From NCBI GenBank assembly GCA_021443825.1, contig JABUTE010000015.1:1-5672 (forward strand): 5,672 bases of DNA, written 5' to 3'. This document shows, one piece after another, positions 1 through 5,672 of this stretch (within the stretch, counting starts at the first letter, position 1; the number at the start of each line of letters is the position of its first letter). A program made the translations under genes and the position numbers. The notes beneath the pieces are model-generated. The model saw only the letters and a program-made list of their open reading frames with translations. It was not told the DNA's origin and did no database searches. Origin of the DNA: Bacillota bacterium (GTDB lineage Bacteria > Bacillota > Clostridia > Peptostreptococcales > Anaerovoracaceae).

Positions 1-233
1 TAGGCGTTGGCCTTTGCTTTGATGGCATTGGCAGAGGCGATGCTGAGGCCGAAGATGGCGACCACGGCAACCACCGCAAACGCAATGCCGGCGGGCAGCA
101 GAGCGGGCTTTTTCTTCGCAGGTCCGTTGAGCAGAACCACCTGTTCTGCTGCGGCTGCAGCGCCGCAATGAGGGCAGACTGCCGTCTCGTCGTTGATGGG
201 TTTTCCGCATTGGGAGCAATATTTAAGAGCCAT
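1..233 (-). CDS. Zinc-ribbon membrane protein, N-terminal part (C-terminus outside window)
   Basis: The reading frame opens at ATG 233-231 and stays open to the window edge, giving 77 codons and no stop, so the C-terminus is missing. The start is set by a strong Shine-Dalgarno site, GAAAGGAG, about 7 nt upstream. Residues 1-24 form a short zinc ribbon with two CxxC knuckles, C6-S-Q-C9 and C20-P-H-C23, as in the zinc_ribbon families at the N-terminus of many Firmicutes membrane proteins. An Ala-rich linker, a basic patch (K40-K42) and one hydrophobic segment at about residues 44-66 follow. This suggests a cytoplasmic zinc ribbon with the remainder outside the membrane (inferred). The domain does not reveal the function, which must lie in the missing part. 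The gene follows the nuclease gene after 55 nt on the same strand. It may be read from the nhaC promoter, since I see no clear terminator between them. Confidence 0.85.
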   Translation of the reverse strand, partial: MALKYCSQCGKPINDETAVCPHCGAAAAAEQVVLLNGPAKKKPALLPAGIAFAVVAVVAIFGLSIASANAIKAKANA

Positions 234-288
234 GTGGTTTCTCCTTTCGATCACATAACAAGCATTGAACTTTTTATGAATAGCGCCC

Positions 289-909
289 CTACTCGAAGGC
301 GCTTTCGGCCCAGAAGCCCTTCTTTTCGCTGCGGGCCTTGCGCTGCAGCTTCAGAAACCGGTCTTCGTATTTCACGTTGGGCGGGTAGGTCGAGACCTGG
401 GCCATTCCGTCCGAAAGCAGCAGCTCCTGCACCATGGTCTTGCCCTCGCCGTCCAGATAGACATAGCACAGCAGCCGGCCGTAGCGGTCTTTTTCTTCGG
501 TGTCGAACTCCAGCCAGACCTTCTTTTCAGTCAGCAGATCTTTGGTGTAGGCAGAGGCCTCTTCGCCCGCGGCAGAGTTTTTCGAGGCGTCGGGATGAAC
601 GCTTTCGGGGCAGTCCACCCCGATCAGGCGCACCTTCTGCTTTTCGCCGTCGATCTCGCAGGCAAAGGTATCGCCGTCGGTGACCGAAACCACCGGGTAG
701 GGCCCCTCCAGAGCCGAAGGCTCCCCCGCGCGAGTCATGGGGATCACATAGCCGTAAAAGCCGGCGATCACGATGACTGCCATGGCCAGGGTTCCCAACC
801 CCTTGCGCAGCTTTTTCAGCCGCGCCGCCCTTCTTTGCGCCCGGCTTTGCGCAGGCACGAGCACCTTGTTGGAATAGTCGTTGTTGGAATGATCGTTCGT
901 CTGCTTCAT
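289..909 (-). CDS. Thermonuclease-family (SNase-fold) nuclease, membrane-anchored or secreted
   Basis: A 206-residue protein of the staphylococcal nuclease family (Ca2+-dependent phosphodiesterases acting on DNA and RNA). Residues 1-38 are polar and very basic, residues 39-58 are a single hydrophobic segment, and the nuclease domain spans about 70-204. The SNase landmarks are present: the DGDT motif (D78, D80, T81), RLIGVDCPES with R94, D99 and E102 matching SNase Arg35, Asp40 and Glu43, and DRYGR with R145 matching Arg87. The active site therefore looks complete. The N-terminus fits a signal anchor or a long signal peptide, placing the domain outside the cell; cleavage near TRAG (59-62) is possible but uncertain, and no lipobox Cys is present. 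The ATG lies 6 nt after the nhaC stop. The only Shine-Dalgarno candidate (AAGGGAG) is unusually far upstream and may be held in a hairpin, pointing to translational coupling. Scavenging of extracellular nucleic acid is the plain guess for its role (inference). Confidence 0.93.
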   Translation of the reverse strand: MKQTNDHSNNDYSNKVLVPAQSRAQRRAARLKKLRKGLGTLAMAVIVIAGFYGYVIPMTRAGEPSALEGPYPVVSVTDGDTFACEIDGEKQKVRLIGVDCPESVHPDASKNSAAGEEASAYTKDLLTEKKVWLEFDTEEKDRYGRLLCYVYLDGEGKTMVQELLLSDGMAQVSTYPPNVKYEDRFLKLQRKARSEKKGFWAESAFE

Positions 910-932
910 AGGGAATTACAGATGCTCTCCCT
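910..932 (-). promoter_or_regulatory. Hairpin covering the nuclease Shine-Dalgarno site
   Basis: On the minus strand AGGGAG (932-927), inside the last codons of nhaC, can pair with TTCCCT (915-910), which abuts the nuclease ATG. The stem is 5 Watson-Crick pairs plus one G-U, with an 11-nt loop that contains the nhaC stop codon (918-916). AAGGGAG is the only plausible ribosome-binding site and sits about 15 nt from the ATG. Ribosomes finishing nhaC would melt the stem, so coupling of the two genes is a natural reading. The pairing is seen in the sequence; the regulatory role is inferred, and such a short stem is only modestly stable. Confidence 0.35.
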
Positions 933-2235
933 TAAAGATACGCTTCTTGGTAAACAGATAGCATACAGGGATGGCATACAGAAGAAATGCATAGGGAAGC
1001 GCGCCGATGCCGGCCTCCAGGCAATCCAGGGGGATGGAGCAGGCCACGCTCCAGGGGATCAGCCCCGCCCAGAGCACCGAGGTGTTGTTGATGTCGCAGG
1101 CCAGCTCCAGCCGGCCTTCGGGGCCGTTGGGATAGATCTCCTTCATCAGCTGCGAGTGCACGATGTTGGAGGTGGTCTGGTTGCAGAAGATCATGGGACA
1201 GACCAGCCCTATCAGGTTACTGACCTTAATGCGGCCGATGCGCTGCGAAAGGCTCTTCAGCCTTGCCTGAATGCCGTTCAGAATGCCCATGCCCTGCAGC
1301 AGGCCGGTAAAGATGCCCGCCGCGGTGACCATCACGATGCTCATGCCGATGGAGGTGATGCCTCCTCCGGTGATCACCTGAGCCAGCATGCCGCCCTCGG
1401 GGGCGTAGCCGAACACGGCGATCTTAAGAACATCGGACAGGCTCATGTGCTGCACGAACATGGATACCAAAGCCGCGCAAAGGCCCGAGGCGCCCATGGA
1501 AAGAAACAGGGGGCAGCGCAGCAAAGGCAGCACGATCATGATGGCCGCCGGGATCACCGTCCAAAACGACAGCTGAAATTCGGTGCACAGGGCGTTCATC
1601 ATGGTCTCATCCACCGTACCGATGGGGTTGAGCCAGCTGAGCACCGCATAGAACACCAGGCTGGCGCCGTAGGGCAGCAGGGCCGACCGGGTCATGTATT
1701 TGATGTCGTCGTAGAGCTTTGTGCCGGTGATAGCCGCCACCAGATTGGCACAGCTGGAGGTGGGGGCGGTGCGGTCTCCGAAATAGATGCCGCTCATGAC
1801 GGCTCCCGCACAGATCAGCGGATCGACGCCGCCGAAGCGGGCCAGGGAGATCAGCACGACTCCCGAGGTGGAGGCTACGCCAAGAGAGGTTCCCAGCGCC
1901 AGCGACAGCAGCACGTTGATCAGAAAGGTGACAAAGATGAACATGCCCGGGCGAATAAAACGTATGCCGTAATAGATGCAAAAAGGAATGGTTCCGCAGC
2001 TTCGCCACAGGCCGGTCAGGGCGCCCAGAATGACCAGGATGCGGATGACCGTAAAGGACGCGGGCAGGTTGCTGTAGCCCATCTTAAGAAGAGCCTGCAG
2101 GCCGTATTTGCGGCGCAGGCCGCACAGAAAAAAGAGCACCACAGCGGCCACGATGGCCCACGAGGTGGAGGCGCCGGTCAACAGGCAGGCAGCCATAGAG
2201 ACGGCATAGACGGCAAAGGAAAAGGCGATATCCAT
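916..2235 (-). CDS. nhaC: NhaC-family Na+/H+ antiporter
   Basis: A 439-residue polytopic membrane protein with roughly eleven to thirteen hydrophobic segments, close to the usual NhaC length of 440-480. Family landmarks are MSGIYFGD (147-154) followed by R-T-A-P and CANLVAAITG (162-171), equivalent to the GDK-SP...NLA signature, and NNTSVLWAGLIPWS (383-396), the conserved LIPW segment near the C-terminus. The family exchanges internal Na+ (in some members with an organic anion) for external H+ across the cytoplasmic membrane. The open frame extends upstream to a TTG at 2394, but that stretch is Arg-, Ser- and Cys-rich, not membrane-like, and has no ribosome-binding site. ATG 2235 is preferred because AAAGGA lies 11 nt upstream and a hydrophobic segment begins at once. 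The nuclease follows after 6 nt; alr is divergent upstream. A Ser (S161) stands where classical NhaC proteins have Asp in SPLSD, so ion or substrate preference is uncertain. Confidence 0.9.
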   Translation of the reverse strand: MDIAFSFAVYAVSMAACLLTGASTSWAIVAAVVLFFLCGLRRKYGLQALLKMGYSNLPASFTVIRILVILGALTGLWRSCGTIPFCIYYGIRFIRPGMFIFVTFLINVLLSLALGTSLGVASTSGVVLISLARFGGVDPLICAGAVMSGIYFGDRTAPTSSCANLVAAITGTKLYDDIKYMTRSALLPYGASLVFYAVLSWLNPIGTVDETMMNALCTEFQLSFWTVIPAAIMIVLPLLRCPLFLSMGASGLCAALVSMFVQHMSLSDVLKIAVFGYAPEGGMLAQVITGGGITSIGMSIVMVTAAGIFTGLLQGMGILNGIQARLKSLSQRIGRIKVSNLIGLVCPMIFCNQTTSNIVHSQLMKEIYPNGPEGRLELACDINNTSVLWAGLIPWSVACSIPLDCLEAGIGALPYAFLLYAIPVCYLFTKKRIFKGEHL

Positions 2236-2452
2236 AGATCGAATGGTCCTTTCGTTTCGTTGGGATCGAGGTGAAATGGCAAAAAGCCGGGAGCTGACGC
2301 AGCAGCCCTGCAGGTGAACGGGGCGCCCGAATGTCGAGGGACGCTGCTTTCGTGAGATTTTGCGGCTTTGAGGCCGCTGCCGGCAGCATTTCAAAAACTT
2401 TATGCCCTAAAGCAACGGAAATGGCAGAATTTTTCCCAAAAGCTTCGCACAA
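2236..2452 (-). promoter_or_regulatory. Long nhaC 5' leader with several potential hairpins
   Basis: If transcription starts about 7 nt after the minus-strand -10 element, the nhaC leader is about 217 nt. It is rich in self-complementary stretches: GCTGCCGGCAGC (2376-2387), a GCGGC/GCCGC stem (2362-2366 with 2373-2377) that competes with it, GGGCGCCC (2321-2328), CCTGCAGG (2307-2314), and AGCAGC (2301-2306) that can close over GCTGCT (2343-2348). An imperfect stem of GGGCTG against CAGCTCCC (2289-2308, one bulged base) is followed 3 nt later by a T5 run (2285-2281), like a weak attenuator about 45 nt before the start codon. I do not recognise a named riboswitch. No credible gene lies in the stretch. 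Confidence 0.3.
2247..2252 (-). promoter_or_regulatory. Ribosome-binding site of nhaC, deciding the start
   Basis: AAAGGA on the minus strand lies 11 nt before ATG 2235. The spacing is slightly long, but this is the only Shine-Dalgarno match near a start codon in this frame. It argues for ATG 2235 over the longer frame opening at TTG 2394. Confidence 0.6.
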
Positions 2453-2454
2453 TT

Positions 2455-2463
2455 TGTTATTAT
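2455..2463 (+). promoter_or_regulatory. Extended -10 promoter element, possible alr promoter
   Basis: TGTTATTAT on the plus strand matches TGnTATAAT at all but one defined position. A start near 2470 would give alr a leader of about 45 nt. No clear -35 is seen (CCCAAA at 17 nt). The match is weaker than the minus-strand element sharing the same AT-rich bases. A poorer alternative, TGGGATAAC, lies at 2482-2490. Confidence 0.35.
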
Positions 2464-2467
2464 ATCA
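2459..2467 (-). promoter_or_regulatory. Extended -10 promoter element, probable nhaC promoter
   Basis: Read on the minus strand this is TGATATAAT, a perfect match to the extended -10 consensus TGnTATAAT. No good -35 hexamer is present at 16-18 nt (TTATCC lies 19 nt upstream), which is common for extended -10 promoters. Predicted start of transcription is near 2452. It overlaps the opposite-facing candidate for alr. Confidence 0.5.
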
Positions 2468-2515
2468 TAGTCTGCAGTAAATGGGATAACCATACTGCAC
2501 CGCGAAAGGAATGAA

Positions 2516-3700
2516 ATGGATCCTATTGTAAAGCAGGGCCGTCCGGCGTGGGTCGAGATCGACCTGGACGCCATCGGCCATAACATCGATATCATAAAAA
2601 GCAATCTGTCTGACGGCTGCGCTCTTTGCGGCGTGGTCAAGGCCGATGCCTACGGCCACGGGCTGGAAAAGGTGGCCGGGCTGCTCATCGAAAAAGGAGT
2701 CTCCACCCTGGCGACGGCAACGGTGGAGGAGGGGCTGCAGCTGCGGCGCCTGTATCCGCAGGTGCGCATTCTGGTGCTGAGCCTGGTGCATCCAAGGCAG
2801 ATCTCCCAGGTGCTGAAGGGCGGGCTGATCACCTGCGTTTCCAACCGGGTCTACGCCGATGCCCTGTCCGAAGAGGCCTGCCGGCAGGGGGTCTTAGCGC
2901 CGGTGTTTGCCGCGGTAGACACAGGCATGGGCCGCATCGGCTTTCTGTCAGAAGAAGAAGATACGGTTTGCGCCATTAAAGAGCTTTCTGTTCTACCGGG
3001 GCTTGATTTTCTGGGCGTGCTCTCTCACTTTGGGGGCTCCAACGACATTTCCCCTGAGGGCCTGGCCTATACCGACCTGCAGTCGGCCCGCTTTGCCCGG
3101 CTTCGCGAGAAGCTGCTGGCGGCGGGAGTCGCCCTTGGCGAATCGACCATCTGCAACAGCTTTGCTGCCCTGACCCGTCCGAAGGATCACTACCAGCTGT
3201 GCCGCACAGGAGCCGTCATGTTCGGAAGCTATGAAGATACGCTGATGCCCCGGTTCGGCTTTCGCCCGGCCATGAGCGTCAAGGCGCTGATCATGCATAT
3301 CAAGACGGTTCCTGAGGGAAGCTACATCGGCTACAACCGGATCAGCCGCACGCAGAAAGCGACCCGCATCGGCACCTTAAATATCGGCTATGCCGACGGC
3401 ATTCCCCGCAACTGGAGCTGCGGTGTGGGCTATGTGCTGGTGAACGGCAAAAAAGCGCCCATTCTCGGGCCTCTTTGCATGGACCAGCTGATGATCGATC
3501 TTTCTGCCGTGCCCCAGGCGCAGCTTTACGACGAGGCGGTGCTCATCGGCGAAAGCGGCGGTCTTCGCATATCGGCAGATGAGATGGGCGAGACCACCGG
3601 CAGTTTCTTTGATACCATCGTTACCGCCATGAGCCTGCGTCTTCCCTATTACTACCGAAAGGATGGGATACTCACGGAAGGAAACGAAACGAACAGATAA
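2516..3700 (+). CDS. alr: Alanine racemase
   Basis: A 394-residue fold-type III PLP enzyme interconverting L- and D-alanine in the cytoplasm, supplying D-Ala for peptidoglycan. The N-terminal TIM barrel (about 11-240) carries VVKADAYGHG with PLP-binding K42, DTGMGRIG with R140, and R230 in the RTGAVMFG strand where family members have the Arg that contacts the PLP pyridine nitrogen. The C-terminal beta domain (about 245-382) carries GYNR with the second catalytic base Y273, IGYADG (290-295) and CMDQLMID (321-328). By alignment from memory to the Geobacillus stearothermophilus enzyme, these match Lys39, Arg136, Arg219 and Tyr265. The position of its carbamylated Lys129 is A133 here. Length is normal (360-390 typical). 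ATG 2516 is set by AAAGGA with 5-nt spacing; ATG 2511 is out of frame. The gene stands alone, divergent from nhaC and convergent with ctpA. A broader amino-acid or serine racemase activity cannot be excluded. Confidence 0.96.
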   Translation: MDPIVKQGRPAWVEIDLDAIGHNIDIIKSNLSDGCALCGVVKADAYGHGLEKVAGLLIEKGVSTLATATVEEGLQLRRLYPQVRILVLSLVHPRQISQVLKGGLITCVSNRVYADALSEEACRQGVLAPVFAAVDTGMGRIGFLSEEEDTVCAIKELSVLPGLDFLGVLSHFGGSNDISPEGLAYTDLQSARFARLREKLLAAGVALGESTICNSFAALTRPKDHYQLCRTGAVMFGSYEDTLMPRFGFRPAMSVKALIMHIKTVPEGSYIGYNRISRTQKATRIGTLNIGYADGIPRNWSCGVGYVLVNGKKAPILGPLCMDQLMIDLSAVPQAQLYDEAVLIGESGGLRISADEMGETTGSFFDTIVTAMSLRLPYYYRKDGILTEGNETNR

Positions 3701-3802
3701 GTGCCCGGATGGCAGCAATAACGAATGGCCGGGCCGAGTGCCGCTGCAAAGCCGAGTTCGCTTCGCCGTGAGCAGTCCGGTCCACCGGCGGCCCTCAACA
3801 CG

Positions 3803-3840
3803 AAAAAAAGCAGCTCCCAACGGAGCTGCTTTTCATTTTC
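3803..3840. terminator. Bidirectional intrinsic terminator between alr and ctpA
   Basis: AGCAGCTCC (3809-3817) and GGAGCTGCT (3822-3830) form a perfect 9-bp stem with a CAAC loop, extended to 12 bp by flanking A/T pairs (3806-3808 with 3831-3833). On the plus strand it is followed by TTTTCATTTTC, on the minus strand by a T run of six (3808-3803). It can therefore end both alr (stop 105 nt upstream) and ctpA (stop about 22 nt upstream on the minus strand). The minus-strand T tract is the cleaner one. Confidence 0.9.
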
Positions 3841-3854
3841 AATGCGTATCGCTG

Positions 3855-5387
3855 TTATTTCATGGTCCGGACGACTTCCAGCGCCTTTTCCAGCTGGGTG
3901 TCGGCATGATTGCCGTCTTTATCAAAGCCCAGCAGCGCATCGAACTGCTCTGCCAGCGCCTTGATGGTAAAGTTGTCCAGATTTCCGTAGGAATAGGAGC
4001 CTGCCGCCCGCTGCACCAGCCGCAGCGCCGCCATGGTCGCCTCATCCATGATGCCGGTGGGCTTCACATCGCCATAGCCCAGAAGGATCAGCCGCTGCTG
4101 GGCAGCCAGCACGTTCAGCCCCTCCTCGCCCTCGTAGTAGCGTTCTTCTTCCGCCAGCTCCACCATGCTGCCTAAAAGCTCTGCTGCCTGACTCGTGGTA
4201 TAGCCGCCGTAGGAATAGACGATATGATCGGGCACGATGCCGATGCCGTCGATGGGCTGCTTGTTTCTTCCGGTAAAGTAGACCATCGAGACCTTAAACT
4301 GATCGCCGTTCTTCAGCTCATAAATGCCCTGAGCGACCCCTTTTCCGTAAGAGACCTCGCCGACGAACACCGCGCGACCCGCATCCTTCAGCGCGGCAGA
4401 AAGCATTTCCGATGCCGATGCGCTGTATTCGTTGATCAGCACCGCGATAGGCATGGTCGCAAGATCGGAGCCCTTGGCATAAAAGGTCTCGCTCACCTCG
4501 CCCTTGCTGATATAGTAGCCGCAGACCCCGGAGGGGATCAAAATCGACGCGATCTCCCACGCCTGATCCACATAGCCGCCGGTGTTATTGCGCAGATCGA
4601 TGACCATCCGGTCCATGCCCTGCTGCTTCAGCTTCAGCGCCGTCTGCTTGAATTCCTTCGCCGTCGTCGTCGAAAAGCTGTCGATCTCGATATAACCGGT
4701 GGTTCCCTCTGCCATGGAGCCTGTTACACTTGCAGCCTCGATCTTCTGCCGCTGCAGGGTATAGGTCTTCGGGCTGCCCTCCTGCACGACGGTAAGAGTC
4801 ACAAAGGTGCCCTCTTCTCCGCGGATCAGCAGAATGGCCTCGCTGCTGTCCATGCCCCGCACATCGGTGCCGTTCACATGGGTGATGACGCTGCCCTCCT
4901 TGATGCCGGCCTTCTGGGCCGGGCCGCCTTCAATGACCGACAGGATCTTTAACCCTTCGGCTGTGCCGGTCGAGCTGATGCCGACGCCGTAAAACTCGCC
5001 GTCCAGCGACATGCTCACCTGGTCGGGTGTAGTATCGCCGGAAAAATAGTATTCGCTCCATTCGTCTTCAAGAGAATCGAACATGCCGTTATACATGCCC
5101 TCGATCATTTCCCCGTAGGTAAGCTCGTCTTTAAAGGTCTCCTTCAGAAACTGGAGCATGAACGGAATATTCTCCAGCCGGGCCCGCTCTGTCTGCGACA
5201 GCCCCATGCCGGTCACATCCAGATTGATGCGTTCGGCACCGTAAGCGACGCCTGCGCTGATATCGGCTCCCAGCATGGAGCCGACGACCATCAGCAGATA
5301 GAATGCACTGGAGGAAAGCAGCGCGATCACCAGCACCAGGGCGAAGATCCTCTGCGCCCGCTTGCGTGTCTTATTGTTGTTATTCAT
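3855..5387 (-). CDS. ctpA: Carboxy-terminal processing protease (S41A family, PDZ and PG-binding-like domains)
   Basis: A 510-residue serine protease of the CtpA/CtpB/Prc family, which cuts substrates near exposed C-termini. Order of parts: basic N-terminus (6-13), one signal-anchor segment (about 14-38), helical region (65-115), PDZ domain (about 128-215, carboxylate-binding loop YGVGI at 133-137), S41 core (about 228-392), and a C-terminal domain (about 424-485) resembling the PG_binding_1 fold (QQRLILLGYG...TGIMDEATMAAL). The catalytic Ser-Lys-Gln triad is complete: S324 in SASASE, K349 in YGKG and Q353, with the family spacing of 25 and 4 residues. It should act on the outer face of the membrane, near the wall. 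In Bacillus subtilis, CtpB acts in sporulation signalling; no sporulation gene is visible here, so the substrate is unknown. The start (ATG 5387) has AAGGA 8 nt upstream and overlaps the preceding DUF1934 gene by 8 nt, indicating coupled translation. A terminator follows the stop. Confidence 0.95.
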   Translation of the reverse strand: MNNNNKTRKRAQRIFALVLVIALLSSSAFYLLMVVGSMLGADISAGVAYGAERINLDVTGMGLSQTERARLENIPFMLQFLKETFKDELTYGEMIEGMYNGMFDSLEDEWSEYYFSGDTTPDQVSMSLDGEFYGVGISSTGTAEGLKILSVIEGGPAQKAGIKEGSVITHVNGTDVRGMDSSEAILLIRGEEGTFVTLTVVQEGSPKTYTLQRQKIEAASVTGSMAEGTTGYIEIDSFSTTTAKEFKQTALKLKQQGMDRMVIDLRNNTGGYVDQAWEIASILIPSGVCGYYISKGEVSETFYAKGSDLATMPIAVLINEYSASASEMLSAALKDAGRAVFVGEVSYGKGVAQGIYELKNGDQFKVSMVYFTGRNKQPIDGIGIVPDHIVYSYGGYTTSQAAELLGSMVELAEEERYYEGEEGLNVLAAQQRLILLGYGDVKPTGIMDEATMAALRLVQRAAGSYSYGNLDNFTIKALAEQFDALLGFDKDGNHADTQLEKALEVVRTMK

Positions 5388-5672
5388 GTTCGTTTTCCTT
5401 CAGTTCGCGAAGCACCCGGATATCCAGCTGGTTGCGGGATTCCGACAGCCCCTTCAGGCTCATGCTGTAGTCGATGGAAAGGGCGCGGCGGCCCAGTTCT
5501 TCGTCATCGCTCACGGTGATGCCGTTGGTGAGAAGCTCCATGGGAATGGGGCCGTAGGGGGTAACATAAACGCCGTGATACCTCTTGCCGGGGGTGAATT
5601 CCATTACAGTCTCTACCTGAGGCGCCAGCTCCCGGTTCACCCGCACCTTCGAGGGGGTGATGGTGATGCGGG
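5380..5672 (-). CDS. DUF1934 (YwiB-like) protein, C-terminal part (N-terminus outside window)
   Basis: The frame is open from the right edge (first whole codon at 5670) to TAA 5382-5380, giving 97 codons. A GTG at 5646 is internal, not the start, because the residues before it (RITITPSK) continue the domain pattern. The fragment fits the C-terminal part of DUF1934, a small calycin-like beta-barrel family of Firmicutes that includes B. subtilis YwiB: an MEFTPG segment, then a YVTPYGPIPMEL strand with the TPYG motif (near 25-35 residues before the centre), and a closing SIDYSMSLKG...NQLDIRV hairpin. The molecular function of the family is not known to me. The last 8 nt overlap the start of ctpA (ATGAATAA arrangement), so the two are one transcription unit and probably translationally coupled. 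Identification rests on motif memory. Confidence 0.8.
   Translation of the reverse strand, partial: RITITPSKVRVNRELAPQVETVMEFTPGKRYHGVYVTPYGPIPMELLTNGITVSDDEELGRRALSIDYSMSLKGLSESRNQLDIRVLRELKENEHE

Noticed and set aside
250..277. Possible minus-strand promoter before the zinc-ribbon gene (TTCATA, 17 nt, TATGTG)
   Set aside because: Only 4 and 3 of 6 matches to the -35 and -10 consensus; such matches occur by chance in AT-rich gaps.
282..303. AGCGCC/GGCGCT inverted repeat at the nuclease stop as a terminator
   Set aside because: The stem is only 6 bp with a 10-nt loop, spans the stop codon, and is followed on the minus strand by ATTCATAAA rather than a T run.
595..2274. A 559-codon open frame on the plus strand
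   Set aside because: It lies antisense to nhaC and the nuclease, both supported by family motifs. Its product is rich in His, Gln, Asp, Gly and Arg with no domain pattern, as expected from the reverse of GC-rich coding DNA.
2236..2394. 53-residue N-terminal extension of NhaC from TTG 2394
   Set aside because: No ribosome-binding site precedes the TTG, the residues are basic and not membrane-like, and ATG 2235 has AAAGGA upstream. The stretch is better read as leader.
2084..2452. 122-codon minus-strand frame overlapping the nhaC leader and 5' end
   Set aside because: It begins at GTG without a Shine-Dalgarno site and overlaps nhaC out of frame; composition is not protein-like.
3703..3734. 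GCCCGG/CCGGGC inverted repeat after alr
   Set aside because: A 6-bp stem with a 20-nt loop and no T tract; the real terminator lies further downstream at 3803-3840.
5644..5646. GTG at 5646 as the start of the DUF1934 gene
   Set aside because: The frame stays open to the window edge and the upstream residues fit the beta-strand pattern of the family, so the true start lies outside the window.

Overview
The window looks like ordinary chromosome from a GC-rich member of the Clostridia (Firmicutes), perhaps an oscillospiral or christensenellal gut anaerobe. The basis is a DUF1934 (YwiB-like) gene coupled to a CtpA/CtpB-type protease, a clostridial-style NhaC antiporter, strong AAGGA-type Shine-Dalgarno sites, and proteins resembling low-GC Gram-positive families in GC-rich DNA. 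The genus cannot be fixed from the sequence alone. I see no tRNA, rRNA, mobile element, CRISPR array or phage signature.

Layout, left to right. Bases 1-233 (minus) hold the N-terminal part of a zinc-ribbon membrane protein that runs off the left edge. Bases 289-909 (minus) encode a membrane-anchored or secreted staphylococcal-nuclease-fold enzyme with a complete catalytic set. Bases 916-2235 (minus) encode an NhaC-family cation/proton antiporter only 6 nt upstream of the nuclease. These three genes read in one direction and may form a transcription unit nhaC - nuclease - zinc ribbon. Bases 2236-2515 are a divergent intergenic region with back-to-back extended -10 promoter candidates and a long, hairpin-rich nhaC leader. 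Bases 2516-3700 (plus) encode alanine racemase. Bases 3701-3854 contain a strong bidirectional terminator shared by the convergent alr and ctpA genes. Bases 3855-5387 (minus) encode a PDZ-S41 carboxy-terminal processing protease with a C-terminal peptidoglycan-binding-like domain. Its start overlaps the end of a DUF1934 gene that runs off the right edge.

Functionally, most of the genes concern the cell envelope: D-alanine supply for peptidoglycan (alr), extracytoplasmic proteolysis at the wall (ctpA), ion/pH homeostasis (nhaC) and a surface or secreted nuclease. I found no convincing new multi-gene system. The points most worth following are the overlapping divergent promoters, the roughly 217-nt nhaC leader, the hairpin that may hide the nuclease ribosome-binding site, and an alanine racemase lacking the usual carbamylated-lysine position.
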